The notes: generated by a model from the letters alone, not told the origin. A stretch of DNA of 64,000 nucleotides from Brachypodius melanocephalos (GCA_013398615.1 VZSR01000520.1:18569849-18633848), one strand, 5' to 3'; shown: positions 11,921 through 24,272, numbered from the stretch's first letter. Numbers and translations are program-made.

Positions 11921-13658
11921 GCTACATCTCAGATTTTGGTGGCTCTCAGTCTGAATTTTGGAGAGATCTGGAGCTGATAGCCTTGGTGGGTGATCACTGT
12001 CTGGTGATGAAGGGATCTGTTCTTAGGCTGGTTATGAACAAGGTGTTTTCAACAGATTGCACATCAGCTGATGCCATCTGCAAATGCCTTAAATTGATAC
12101 ATGGAGTCTTGTAAGACATAGTTATGTAGAAAAATTTATTAAAATCACTCTATCAAATGTAGGAGAAATGCCTTAAAATTTAATTATTTTTGTGGAACAA
12201 TTCATCAAAACCTAAAGAAGGAAGATCACTCTACATTAAATATTGAAGTTTCAAATTTAGACTGAACTTCAGTTTCTAAATGGGGCCTTTGTTCCTGAAT
12301 ATGTCTGGTTTGCATTTGAACACTACTGCATCTTAAAGCAGTTCCAGTTCACTGACAGGAATTATGGTTTTTTACTTAAATGATATAGTTAAAGATAAGA
12401 GTTTATGGAAGACCCAGGTAAATATATTATCTTCTATTCTGTGTCATTTTTTTTTCCAAAAGCTTTTGTGGTGTAGTTTTAAGTTTTTGTATGAAGACAA
12501 CTTTAGGAATGTTTTATTACTATATTTCAAGACAGCAAAGCAGAACATTAGTATAAAACTTGTTTTTATGTATCTGAGAAGCAGACTGATACAGATGTAA
12601 TTAACCTCATTACTCAATCAGTGACCTCTTGTATTAAGCATAGAGAGCAGAACTAGGTGTTCACATAGCACAGTAACACTTCTGAAATATATGAAAAACT
12701 CTAATTCTGGCCAATAAGGAATTTGAAATACTGTATAATAGTGTGTAGAAATATGAAGCTATATTTCATTATAGAAATCTCAGAATCCTGAATGCAGTTA
12801 AACTTACTAAACTTTGATCTGCTATGTGAACCCTAACCTCACAAAGCTACGCATCATAAAAAGCCAACCTTAGAGGAAGTGCACTGAACACACACGAAAT
12901 ATGTTTTTCTAGGGTGAATAAACAGCAACATTGTTACAAGGTTGTTTTCATGTTTCCTTCCTATATGACTAATGATTTTTTTAAAATATTGAATGTGGCT
13001 TTCATATTTCTCAAGATCTTCAAGAGCCTCCCCCTCTCATAGTCCTTAGAGATTTGCAGCCAACCTTACTCAGAGGACATTCCAGACTTGTCACTGCACA
13101 GCTGCTCTTGGCAGTCAGCCCTCCATGCAAAGGCTTTGCCAAAGCATTGCTTGGACCCCCCAAATACTCTGCTGAAACAATAATTTGTACTATGACTTTT
13201 GCACAACTGCTAAATACTTTTTGGCCTTAAAATTGATTACATTTACTTCAATTATAAAACATGCTGTATCTTTGACATCGTGGGATTTGCTTCTCCAGCC
13301 TACTATGGTAGCTGACATTGATATCTTATATTCCAGGTGTAGGCTGCTAGGTAGCATAAGCTTTAAGTCTGATTTGGTGAGAAACAAAATTCATTTCATT
13401 TGTTTAGCTGCATGCTTGTCTTTTCCACAGGGAGTTGTCTACTTTGGAGAGTCTTCCCTTTCTAAATCTTTGAGATGCTTGCTTCAACTATCAATGATGC
13501 AAAGAAACAGAATAATAAACTTTAACTGAATAAAGTTTCTTTTCCTTCCATGTTGAATTCCACTGTTGTAATTCCATGGGTCTGGTCCCAAAGTACTAAA
13601 TTCCAATCAGTGAAAGGCAGAAAGGGGTGTATTTCTTTTTGTCCTTCTCTAGACTTCA
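11921..13658. other. Unassigned AT-rich spacer
   Basis: No gene or repeat recognised. Open frames at 12364-12600 and 13185-13529 lie in AT-rich sequence and show no family resemblance. Confidence 0.45.
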
Positions 13659-13767
13659 TTGAATGATTTGAGTTGGAGAAGACATTTGAAAATCATCTAA
13701 TCCCATCCTTCTGTCACGGGCATGGACACCGTGCTCAAAGCCCCATCCAGCCTGGCCCTGAACACTT
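13659..13767 (-). mobile_element. CR1 LINE 3' fragment, reverse strand
   Basis: The plus strand carries reverse-complement CR1 tail words in order: 'GAGTTGGAGAAGACATTTGAAAATCATCTAATCC', 'CGGGCATGGACACC' (with a deletion of the usual 'TTCCACTAGACCAGG') and 'GCTCAAAGCCCCATCCAGCC' followed by 'TGGCCCTGAACACTT'. The terminal ATTCTATG repeat and everything upstream are missing. Confidence 0.8.
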
Positions 13768-15427
13768 AAATTTACAAACTTCCCATTCTGTGTGAATGCC
13801 AAGAAGTTTGATGCAGGTTCTGATAAGGCATAAAAAAGAAACAAAACCCACAAACCGAACTAGACTGAAAGGTATTTTTGAAAAAGCTATGCTAGGGTTG
13901 GATGTCCTGGGCATTTCCAACATTTATTCTTTGTGATTTTTAACATCCTCTGAGGCTGGAGCATTTGAAACCAAAACACCAGAGATTCTTCCTCTACAAG
14001 TAAAAAATGTCCTGTAAAAATGTGTCAATAATGCTTAGAGAATTTTCAACATAATTTAATTATAAAATTTATGATAGATTCTGCTTTTTTTATTACAAAG
14101 CAAATTTTCTGGTTTATTTACTTATTTTTATTTGTTTTAAAATTAATGTGGTCCAAGTGAAAAGGGAAACCAGAAAAAACTCAGAAATCTTTTCTGCCTC
14201 TAGGAAGAAGAGGACAAGGTAATAACAGTGAAATCTTGTCCTTTCCCAGTATGAGGTTAAGGGATTATATTTGGCCCTAACTGAACAACATCCCTCAATA
14301 CACTATACTGATATACTACAATAAGTACTAGGGTATGCCTAAATGCTGGGAGGGAATCCATGTCTGCCTCTTTGTTTCTTTTTTCAGCTGTCTCTCTGCT
14401 GTGGTTTCTTCTACATCCTGTATTCTACTCCTACAGTAGTGGAGCTTTTTTAAAGGCCAAACTCAAGTTAACATTTTAGGAAAAGACCAGTTTTTATTGT
14501 GCAAGGATTTTTTATTGATACTGATTTAAACATTTGGTCTAGAGGATGTCTTAGACAATATTGGTTAGTGAGCAGTAAATGTTTTTAAGGGCAATTACTG
14601 GAATATATGTGAGCTTCTGAAGCTGGAAATTGAAGTTCAATTTCTTAACAACGGCTAAGAGGTTGCACTGGACCTTTTTCTCAATTGCTATGGTACCATT
14701 GTCTTTCTTTGTTCTTAGTACCCTAGTATCTTGCATGTAGTTATTCTAGTTTCATGAACCATGAAATGTGAAAAAATTATAAATCTAATTAATTTTTTTT
14801 TTTTTAAAAAAAGAACCATTTCACAGAATTTTTAGTTTTAGGCATGGACCTAATAAGGCTTACCTTCCAGCAGTACTCTGCCTGTGTCATTTGGCTCTTA
14901 CCCAATCAGTTTTTGGACTTTCCTGTTGCAGTAGCAAGATCAGAAACCTGGCATAAAGAAAGTGATTATTTTTATTTCCTTTGCTCGAATTGCAAGTGCC
15001 ATAAGTTTATTCCCTAACGATCTCCAAATTGTCAGCTCTATCACCAACCCAAATTGAAAACCATGATATGAGAAATGAAAAGACAAACAATACTAGGCAC
15101 AAATTTCTCCAAAACAAACTATTTCACTTAGCATGACTCAACCTTCCCTGACAGAAAGTTTTGTGACTCTTTCACAGGGGAATCACAAAATTCTCAGAAC
15201 GTACTTTTGTACCACCTCCTCTAATGCAGGATTTTTTTCCTTATACAACTTGTCCTTTTTGTCACTCACATCTTCTAACCCATGATTAAATATGCCTGTT
15301 TATTGACTCAGACAGAAAGAAATCCACGGGCCTGCTACGTAAGTGACCTTTTACAGCTGTGCTGATGTCTTTGTTGTTCTGACTTCAAGTCTGAAACACA
15401 ACAGATGTGTACTGGAATTCCTCTTGT
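13768..15427. other. Unassigned AT-rich spacer
   Basis: No gene or repeat recognised. A mixed T and A run lies at about 14791-14812. Confidence 0.45.
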
Positions 15428-15428
15428 G

Positions 15429-15464
<36 letters not shown>

Positions 15465-15494
15465 GCTATTGCTATTGCTATTACTATTATTATA
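15428..15494 (+). repeat. (ATT)n microsatellite with GCTATT interruptions
   Basis: Twelve perfect ATT units (15429-15464) are followed by about three GCTATT units and a few further ATT-like units. The long pure stretch makes length polymorphism likely. The poly-tyrosine stretch of an open frame here (15407-15766) is only the translation of this repeat. Confidence 0.95.
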
Positions 15495-15767
15495 TCATTT
15501 ATAATGATAAAGTCTATGAAGACTTTGAATGGAATAGCATTCTACATCACAGAAGACCGGAGAGTTATCTGAAATGTTGCAAACTACTTTACATTTTTTG
15601 TGGAAAACACCACAGACTAAGGCTATTTTATCTATTCCAAATCTTGAGTGATTCCTTTAGGCTTTCAGACAAGTGCAGTTGGTTTCTCTTTTATATGTTA
15701 AAAATCCATAAAATTCCAGGCATTATTGAACTATTAGTTCTTACAATTTTTAAAGAGTGTTTTTGAG

Positions 15768-15933
15768 AGCTGACCCTGAACTTGTGCAGGATCTGCTGCT
15801 CCAGCTGGATCCCTACAAATCTATGGTGCCTGATCTGAGAATCCTCGAGGGGCTGGCGGAGGTCATCACAAAGCCTCTCAATGATTTTCAAGAGTTGTCT
15901 CAATTTTCAAGAAGGGCAAAGAAGGAGAACTGA
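15768..15933 (+). pseudogene. CR1 ORF2 fragment, forward (early RT segment)
   Basis: This segment corresponds to the linker and start of the CR1 reverse-transcriptase domain in forward orientation. It reads roughly as LLLQLDPYKSMVPD, then RILEGLAEVITKPL, then QFSRRAKKEN, against the family pattern LDPYKSMGPD, PRILKELADVI-KPLS and FKKGKKED. About 10 bases (the G-I-H-P part) and a further stretch of about 50 bases between 'GATTTTCAAGA' and 'GTTGTCTCAATTTTC' are missing, so it is internally deleted as well as truncated on both sides. It abuts, in opposite orientation, the CR1 segment that starts near 15934. It cannot encode an active protein. Confidence 0.8.
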
Positions 15934-16745
15934 CTTTCCACATGAAAGAGGTGCTCCAGTGCCCTTATCTTCTCCATAACCCTCCACTGGACTGTCTCCA
16001 ATGGTTCCGCGTCTTCCGTGTACTGAGCCCAGAACCGGACACAGCACTCCAGGTCAGGCCTCACCAGGGCTGAGTAGAGGGGCAGGATCCCCTCCCTGCA
16101 CCTGCTGCCAGTGCTCTTCCTAACACAGCCCAGGATCCCATTGGCCTTCTTGGCCACCAGGACACACTGCTGGCTCAGGGACAGTTTCTTGGCCACCAGC
16201 ACCCCCAGGTCCTTCTCCACAGAGCTGCTTCCCAGCAGCTCAGCCCCCACTCTGTGCTGGTCCATGGGGTTATTCCTGCCCAGGTGCAGGACCCTGCACT
16301 TGCTGCTGTTGATTTCAGCCAGTTCTTCTCTGCCCATCTCTGCAGCCTGCTGAGATCCTTCTGCAGGGCTGCACAGCCCTCTGGGGTATTGGCCACTCCT
16401 CCCAGCTTTGTGTCCCCAGGGAACTTGCTGAGGAGGCATCTGCCCTTCATCCAAGAAATCCAGTGAACAAGTTAAACAATACTGGGCCCAGTACTGAACC
16501 TTGGGAGACACCACCTATGACAAGCCTCTGATGAGACCCTGTGCCACTGGTCACAACCCTCCGAGCTCTGTCATTCAGCCAGTTCTCAAAACACATCACA
16601 GTCCACTTGTCCAGCCCACAGCTCCTGAGCTTGGTTGTGAGGATATCACAGGAGAGTGTCAAAAGTCTTGCTGAAGTCCAAGTAGACAACATTCACTGCT
16701 CTCATCTCTCCAGTTGTCCCATTGTAGGAGTCAATCAGGTTGGTT
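15934..16745 (-). pseudogene. CR1 ORF2 reverse transcriptase remnant, reverse strand
   Basis: Read from 16745 down to 15934 this is a continuous CR1 RT segment. It runs from NLIDSYNG and VYLDFSKTFDT, through KLRSCGLDKWTV and ENWLNDRARRVV, to SQGSVLGPVLFNLF (family PQGSVLGP). Next comes LLSKFPGDTKLGG (family L-SKFADDTKLGG), then CRVLHLGRNNPM, SSSVEKDLGVLVAKKLS, CVLVAKKANGILGC, REGILPLYSALVRPDLE and ALEHL. The catalytic FADD box is FPGD (plus-strand 16412-16423), and the frame changes at least twice. The copy stops soon after the '-LEHL' block, without the 3' UTR or the terminal ATTCTATG repeat. A 204-codon open frame (15900-16514) covers its last part. It is a dead, truncated LINE; its low degeneration in the C-terminal half suggests moderate age. 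Confidence 0.9.
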
Positions 16746-17779
16746 AAACATAACAGCTAAATCTCCAGGAATAAAGTCAATCATTTAGGCAAATGTAGGA
16801 TGTATTAGGAGAGGCACTTTCAAGTGAATGTATTAGATTTCTTTTCACACAGCCTGGATTATACATCCAAAATGAAAAAATGTGTACACCTCTGCTCTCC
16901 CATGTTTGTTGAAACTTAGGTAACTGTAACAAAATTACACAGTTTATCAAATTTAGATAAACAGAAGTAGAGAAGATGGACAGTTCTTTTCTTGAAACAC
17001 AGCCAGAATAAGCATCTGTGAGGAGGAAAGAGACATACAACATGTACAATAAAGCATGAATTTAGATTGGAATTTAAAAAGTTTCTCACTCTCAAAGTGA
17101 GTTTCTGAGACAACCAATGAGAACTTAAGTAAAATAAATATGATGCAGTTGCTTTTACTGCAGTTATGTAGATTTGCTGAGCTTTTAAACTACTTTGTAT
17201 TTGTGTAATACAAATAGAAAGCAAGGAAAAGGTTAAAAAATGAAAATTTACAGGAATGTGCCTCAGAATTTTTTTAAACAAGCATGCTTTATTTCTTTGG
17301 AATGACAAGTAACATGGAAAAACTCTATGTAAATATGCAGAGTTAAACACTAAGCAAGTAGCTGTTCCTTCACTGGAAACCTGAAAAATAGCAAAATTAA
17401 CATAAATATTACCTGCAGGAAAAATGTATTAATCTAGATTTACACAGCACCCTTTTCTTTCAAAGAATCTTTAAAATCTCTTTAGACCTTACCAAAATAA
17501 TAGCCTGTGTGAAAACCTAACTATCCAAACTGAATTACACTCATACTTAGGAAAGCTTCTCATGAAGACCCTGGATTCTGTACCCACAAAGATAAAAACC
17601 ACTCCAAGTGTGTGTAGTCTACAAACTTTAAAAATTAGTTTGTATACTCCTTTATTCTTAATTAGACTTGCTATAATCCTGCAATTCCCTTTTTCTAAGA
17701 TGGAATATGAAGATTTACTCAAAATATGTAAGATGAAGTTGTACCATTACTTTAGACCATATAGTTATCTATTTTTCCA
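16746..17779. other. Unassigned AT-rich spacer
   Basis: No gene or repeat recognised. The 144-codon reverse-strand frame at 16916-17350 has no family resemblance and lies in AT-rich sequence. Confidence 0.45.
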
Positions 17780-17885
17780 CATTAAATCCCGACTCACTCC
17801 TTATAATGTCTGACACCTTATTTGCTTTTTTGTCAGCAGCTGAACATGAGCAGAGGTTATCTCTGACCATGCAGTTAAAGTTTTG
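17780..17885 (-). mobile_element. Possible ancient CR1-L-like fragment
   Basis: 'TAATGTCTGACACCTTATTTGC' and 'TTTTTTGTCAGCAGCTGAACATGAGCAGAGG' resemble the reverse complement of old amniote CR1 copies, where a 'TTTGCTTTTTTGACAGCTGCTGAACATTGAGC' phrase is common. Only about 100 bases can be compared and no frame survives. Confidence 0.3.
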
Positions 17886-19380
17886 AATGTTACTGCACAA
17901 ACTTGCAGACTTATGATTTTCACAGTAATTTTACTTTTTCTGTTTACTTTTCACTCCTTGTTTGTAAATGATGCAAAATCAATTCTTGTTTTTCTTGGTA
18001 TTCAGTTAAGCCACAAAAACTGGAAGGATTATAGCATGGACCAAGGTTCCCTATCTATCTATAATACTCAATAGAAAACTTCTTAATCTCTCAGATTTTC
18101 AGTGAGTTCTGAATTCTGACTTATATCTAACTTCTAAACATTGGAGGCTTTTAAGAAAAACTTTTTAAAAAATAGCAGCTTGATTTTTACTCACAATGAA
18201 ATATGATATCTGCTATTTATTTATTTATTTAGCCACGGGTTTACCTACGTTGCAGTAGTCCCTGGGAACACTGCTAGGCAATGTATGGAAGTAGAAAACA
18301 AGGACCCAAACACCTCAGAAGTCAAGGGGTGGGAAAAGAAAGACTGTTGAAGAGAGACTACTGGAGAGCTGGAGGGGATCCATCATCCAGTATCAAGACA
18401 ATGGCTGTTGGCACAAAGTACCAGTACCTAAACAAGCAAGATGTGATCCATGGCAAAGGACATGAGTGCAGAAGCACTTCTAGGCCAGACGAAGTAGCTG
18501 CAAATCAGGCAAGGTGGTAAGACACTATGGAAATGAGAACAGGAATGGTGAACATGGCAGGATGTGAAAGGAAAAGTGTGAAGTCAAGTAATGTGAGAAG
18601 AAGGTAATAAAAAAAGGGTAAGGAAATGGGATCTCTGAATGTTCGCATCTGGGAGAAGACAGCATGGTTAAAATAAAAAAGCAAGAGACAATCAAGCTTA
18701 AACTTCACAAAATATAGGGAGACAGGAAGGAGAGAATGATGAAGAGAAACAAATGGATCAGTATGGGGAAGGAAGACAAGAGGGAGTTTTAAAAGACTGT
18801 CCAAGTATCAACTATGTCAAAAAATAAGAGCACACTATGAAAGTTTTAAAAACTGGGAAGCACAGTGAAAGTGCTCCTGTGCAGACTTGCTAGGAAGCTG
18901 TTTTTTCAAGCATAATTTTCCTGTCCATGACTGAATCATATTTTTCCAAGTTGAAGAGAAAAAAAACCTGAGATGTTTTCTTGAGACTCTAACTGATGAC
19001 AACATATTTACTGAACTTCTCACAAAAATCATCACATAAATATTTGATTGTGATTTCAGCAAGTTTATTTCCAAGAGTTTGATTTATAGATAAAATTTCA
19101 TGTACTGAGACTCCAAGCAAAACAACAAAACCGAGATTATATGACAGGCAAAGTTATTAGGCTTTGTTGTAACATATTATTTGCAACTACTATTTTTTTT
19201 GTTTTTAGGATATAAGTCACAGAAACTAAGTGAGGCTGCATAAGATCTTCCCAGTTTTAATGATTTGAATTTCAATATTGACTTCTGCTCTCCTCATAAA
19301 TTCCTTGCTGTAGTTTTTAGATATAAAGTCCTGCAAAGCAATGCAAAATCTGAGTACTGATGAATACATACATTTAAAGT
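17886..19380. other. Unassigned spacer
   Basis: No gene recognised. A short (TTTA)4 run lies at about 18216-18232. The stretch 18280-18800 is purine-rich on the plus strand (many GGAAGA- and GAGA-like words) but not a clean repeat. Confidence 0.45.
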
Positions 19381-19426
19381 AATGTATATTAAAATAATGT
19401 ATAGTAAGAATAATGTATATAAAGAC
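19381..19426 (+). repeat. Imperfect 15-16-bp tandem repeat, three copies
   Basis: AATGTATA-starting units begin at 19381, 19396 and 19412, each followed by a short A-rich spacer. The copies differ at a few positions. Confidence 0.7.
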
Positions 19427-21702
19427 TATTCAGGACATCATAAATGTAGAGTACCAGTTATAGTCTGATTTATGTGATTGCATAATGCTGAGACTTTGTT
19501 TATAGCTGTGGAGTAAATTCCTGACTTATAACTGAGAACTGAATCAATTGAAACATTTCTAACTTTTTCCAGAGTCATATTTTTAGAAAATGAACTGTTG
19601 GCCATAACGAGGAATGCAAGGAAATTAACAGGTTCCATCTTCCACCACTACAGAGCTGAGCTGTCTGTTTGACAGCTGAGCTCAGATTTTACTTGTCACT
19701 GAACTTGATGAAAAGAAGTATAAAATATATAAACTCTTTTGCTTTCTACATCTTTTGGATCAAAATCTCATTCCTTTAAAGTAGTGTTACTGAAACATTT
19801 TGAATCACAAGCCTATAATACATGTCCTTGTTACTTGTTACTTGTTAGAAATCAGTTCTAATTCTAGTAGCAGCTGAAAGAAGTGTAATTTCAGGACTGT
19901 GAACTGGTACAGCTGAGATTATAAACTGGCACCATACATGTTCTCTCTAGTGCATGAAAGCCAGTGAAAGTTTTCTCTGGCTAAGGACGTAGTATTCAAC
20001 ATGTCAGGACCTTATCTGGGCTTTGCTCTCATTGCATTTTGCACATTCTTTACATGAGTTGCCACAGAGCATGTATGAGGGCCCTATTCTTTTTTAAGGA
20101 GTGAAAAAACCTTTCAAACACTGCTAGTAGACTATGTATTTTCCTAGTTCTTCAAGTCATCTAATTTTAATAGAAAGAAAATTTCTTGTAACTTGTATGA
20201 AATAAATGGTGATGATATGCAAGTTTTGCAGCTCTACCATATAGGAAGCAGTTAGTTAATATGAGAGATGAGAAGTTTTTACTCTATTGCTTGATGAAAA
20301 ATAAAGGCAAGGGAAGTCCTTGTCCAGAGGACTGAGCAATATTTGGGAAGCAAGCTCTACATGAAGTAAATTGAATATATTAATGTACAAGCTTGGTAAA
20401 GGAATCCTAACTGTGTTTATAAAATATTTCCTTGATGAATAGTTAGCAGCTCTGGTTTCTGTTTAAATTCCTCCCTCCACAGTCATGCATCTAGGAAACC
20501 AGATTGGAAATGGTTCAAATCTGGCATTACCAGATTTACTGGAACAGAAACACATTTACTGTGAACAAACCCTTTCTGAAAGAGGCGCTGATGTTGTTGT
20601 GTCAGATGGGGCAGACTCTGTAAGTCTGTGTCAGACCCTCCAGTGAAAGGGTGGCTGACAAGGTCAGGATGCACTGAAGAAGCATGATGTTTTGTTTTCC
20701 CAGAACATACCACCTGCTTAACATGAAAAATTACACCAAGCTTGAATGTCAGACATGCTCAAGTGGCAATGCTTGATCATTTAGGCACAAACATCTGATA
20801 TATGTGGCCTGGAAATGTACATAAGAGCTATTACTGTCCTGAATGAGCCCAGGGGAACACTGCTCTCTACAGGGAAAATAAGGACATAGAATGGCCTTGA
20901 CTGGTGTAATTACAATATCCTGACATGTCTGTTTCTTTTTGCCAATCTATTTTAAAAAATAAGCAACATGTCATTGAAGAAACTGCTTTTGTATTTAAGA
21001 GACTTTTTTTCTCCTTAATAACCAAATAAAGAGGATAAAATTTTTAATAAAGATATCTAAATATATCCATTAATTGATGAACATGCTCACTTTGTTGTTT
21101 GCAAGAAAATAGACAACTGCTCATTGAATAAATGCAAGAGTAAAAGGATGGTTTAGATAGTTTTTATAGTTGTGGTAGTGGAAAAAACAAACTCTTTGAA
21201 CACACAAAAAAAATTAATCATTGGCATCTAAAGAAGAAAAATTTTAGTTCAGTTATTGAAGATTGTTAAGTGGCACAGTTTATTATAAAACATGAAAGAA
21301 AACAAGCTTCAACAAACCACAGCAAAAAAGAGATAATAATATCTTACATTACAAATTTTTGGAAGAATTCAGTTTCTACTTCTTGGGAGTATTTCCTTCT
21401 TCATCTTTAACCTTCCAGTAGGACAAAGGTACTGCAAAACTAAGTTAGATAAGCAACATTAAAACAGTACATAATTCCCTGACAAAACATAGAAGAAGAA
21501 AAGAGGCAAGCTTGGAAGGACACAACATCCCACCTCAGTGTAACCTGCAACCACTAGAATAAAAGATGTTTTTGCTGTACATACTTTCTCATAATTAAAA
21601 TAATACAGATTAAGACAGACTAAACGAAAAGCCTTGAACTACTTGGATTTTCATGTATATTTGGGAAGCATTGCTTATTACCTAAGGTGAACAAAGAAGT
21701 AC
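19427..21702. other. Unassigned AT-rich spacer
   Basis: No gene or interspersed repeat recognised in about 2.3 kb. A short GTTACTT duplication occurs near 19829. Confidence 0.45.
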
Positions 21703-22984
21703 AGAACCTATATCCTCCTGGAAGCTATGCTAAGGCACATGGAAAATAGGGAGGTGATTGGTGACAGCCAAAATGGCTTCACTGGGAGAAAATCTTGCCT
21801 GACAAATTCAGTGGCTTTTTACAGGTGTCACAGTGTTGGTGGATATAAAAGGTAACTGATTTCATCTGCTTGGACTTGTTCAAAGCATTAAGCATTTTAA
21901 ACTGCTCTGCATGACACCCTTTTCTCCAAACTGGAGAGACATGCCTTTGATGGATGGACCAATAGGTGGATAAAAAATCTACATGATCACACTCAAAGAG
22001 TTGTGGTCAGTGGCTCTAAATCCAAATGGAGACCAGTGAGGAGTGAATGTTCATGAGGGGTTGGTACTGGGATTGGCACTGTGTAACATCTTTGTTGGTG
22101 ACATGGGCAGTGGCACTGAGAGCAGCCTCAGCAGGTTTGCTGGTGACACTGAGCTGTGTGGTGCAGTCAACAGGCTGGAGGGAAGGGAGGCCATCAAAAG
22201 GGATCTTGACAGGCTGGAGAGGAGGGACTGTGTGAACCTCGTGAAAGTCAACAAGGCCAAGTGGGGTGTTCTGCACATGTGTTGGGGCAATCCCAAACAT
22301 GGGTACAGGCCAGGTAGAGAACAGATTGAAAGCAACCCTGAGGAGAAGGACTTGAGGGCATTTAGTGACAAGAAGCTCAGCATGACCTGGCAGTGCTCAT
22401 TTGCAGCTCCAAGAGCCAACCACATTCTGGGCTGCATCAAGAGAAATGTTGCCAGTAGGTCGAGGGAGATGATTTTCCCATTCAGCTGCTCTCATGAGAC
22501 CCCGCCTGGAGTAGTGTGTTCCACTCTGGGGCTCTCAACATAAGGACAACACAGATTTGCTGGAGCATGTCCAGAGAAGGGTCATGAAGATGGCAAGTAC
22601 TGAAATACCTCTGAAGACAGGCTGAGAGAGTTGGGTTCACCCAGCCTGGAGAAGGGAAGGTTAAGGGGACATCTTATTACTGTCTTCCAGTACCTGAAAA
22701 ATTATACAAGAAATCTGGAGTAGGACTCTTTACATTGGCGTATATGCATAGGACAAGGGAGAATGGTTTTAAACTGAAGAAAGGTGGGTTTAGATTGGAT
22801 ACTAGACAGAAATTTCGTATTGTAAGGGTGGTGAGACGCAGGCACAGGTTACCCAGAGACATGCCTTATTTCTGGAAGTGTTCAAGGCCAGGTTGGACAG
22901 GGCTTTGAGCAGCATGGACTAGTGGAAGGGAGCTGGGAACTAGATGACCTTTAAGGTCCCTTCTGACCCAAATGTTTCTATTAG
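21703..22984 (+). pseudogene. CR1 LINE, forward, from RT domain to 3' terminus
   Basis: This is the most complete CR1 in the window. The 5' end falls at 'CCTCCTGGAAGCTATGCTAAGG' (peptide ILLEAMLRHME). It continues through the region of GFTGRKSCLTNS and then to NIFVGDMGSGTESSLSRFAGDTELCG (22100-22155), LEGREAIKRDLDRLE, WGNPKHGYRPG, EEKDLRAFSDKKLS, RANHILGCIKRNVASRSREMI and the segment equivalent to YSALVRPHLEYC. After ORF2, 'AAGTGTTCAAGGCCAGGTTG' (22878), 'GAACTAGATGACCTTTAAGG' and 'TCCCTTCTGACCCAAATG' mark the 3' UTR end, with a decayed terminal repeat near 22980. The RT box FADD is FAGD (22136-22147), so the first catalytic aspartate is lost. The longest open frame is 166 codons (22043-22543), with stops and shifts on both sides. 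The copy is dead and 5'-truncated. Confidence 0.93.
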
Positions 22985-24199
22985 TATATGTATTCCAGTA
23001 TGAACCAAACCTTAGTAATGAATGGCACCAGCAGCTATTTGAAATCTACACAGAATAGTGGAGCAATCTTAAAAAAAAAAGTATTTGTTTATTATATCTC
23101 AAAATCACCATTTTTATAGTCCTTATTCCCACACCATTGCTATCCTCCATTGAGTAATGCACTGGAGGTTATATAAATGTCTCTTTAACATTGAAAGCAG
23201 ATGTATGTATATAGATTTTTATTAGATGCTGGCTACCACATATTTATGGTAAGATCACTTACACGTCTAAGAAATAAAGGATAAATGTATGAAAAATTCA
23301 AGACAAAAGTTTCTTGGGTTACCTTTATCCTTGCAATTCTATTAATTTTAGCTTTTGAGTGAGTAGAAGCAAAAAGTTTGACTAACCTTTAACTCTGGTC
23401 AACTCTATCAATTTCTGGAGTACGATCTCATATAAGAGCAGATGTTTTATAGTTTTCTATTATCTTCTAGTAGTTTTGTACCCAATGACCAGTTAAAAAC
23501 AATAGCCATTTTACTGATTTGTATTCCAGACATTTTTGTTTTTGTCTTTTACGATGTGAAGAGAAGCAGCCAAATCTATTAAAGGCCTATAACAAACTAC
23601 TATTCCATGTCATTGTCTAAGATCATCTGGATTTCTCCCATTAATAGTGTATCTCAAACATTCCAAAACAGTGAAAAAGTTTATTATCCTTTCTCAAATC
23701 AGAATAGATTATTTTAGTTCTCTCAGCTGGAGAATGAATAGAAGTATCCCAGAAGCTCTCAGCTTCTATACTGTAGAATGGATAGGTATTTTCATACATG
23801 ATCTGTTGAACAAGTCAAAACATATTTCATCTGGTACATGGGGATGATGATGCTATGGGGTTTGCATGATGTTTTCTTTTTTAACAAACAGTAAGATCTT
23901 CTATGTTTTTTACTGTTGGCTTGGGTACTTCTCCTGGACACAAGATAAATTTTTGGGGATTTTTTAATCTATTTGCTCTACAGTACCTCAGAAGCAACAT
24001 GACAGCAATTTCTCAGTTGTTTGACTCCTCATTAGTATTGTTAAGCTTCAGTAATGTTCTTGCATTCTCTGGATTGGCTGACTATGGGAAAATAATTTAC
24101 TCTTTAATACTCTCAACAGAACTGGTCTGACTTGTAAGTGCTCTTTTGATTTAAAGATGCCTTGCTGATGCTGCCAAAAACTACTGTATGATGGGCCTG
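22985..24199. other. Unassigned AT-rich spacer
   Basis: No gene or repeat recognised apart from a short A-run near 23071. Confidence 0.45.
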
Positions 24200-24272
24200 C
24201 TCTGAGTACTGTGGGCTAGATGAATTCCAGACACCCTTTCCAGATGATATAGTTCTGTGTCTCTATGTTCAT
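24200..24272 (+). mobile_element. CR1 LINE terminal fragment
   Basis: 'CCTGCTCTGAG' followed by 'TGGGCTAGATGA', 'TTCCAGACACCCTTTCCA' and 'ATAGTTCTGTGTCTC' parallels the CR1 end 'CCTGCTCTGAGCAGGGGGTTGGACTAGATGACCTCCAGAGGTCCCTTCCAACC...ATTCTGTGATTC' in order. It is very short and has several indels. Confidence 0.6.

Noticed and set aside
11722..12114. 130-codon plus-strand frame
   Set aside because: Its first half is the reverse complement of a CR1 3' end and the remainder has no family resemblance.
15407..15766. 119-codon frame with a poly-tyrosine/cysteine stretch
   Set aside because: The stretch is the translation of the (ATT)n/(GCTATT)n microsatellite.
16111..16466. Plus-strand open frames across the reverse-strand CR1
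   Set aside because: They are antisense shadows of CR1 reverse transcriptase sequence; the leucine/serine-rich translation reflects the complement.
20500..20530. GGTTCAAATCT, resembling a tRNA B box
   Set aside because: No matching A box, acceptor stem or cloverleaf can be drawn around it.
22016..22440. Reverse-strand frames of 94 and 129 codons over the 21.7-23.0 kb CR1
   Set aside because: They are antisense to the recognised CR1 RT frame, so they are not genes.
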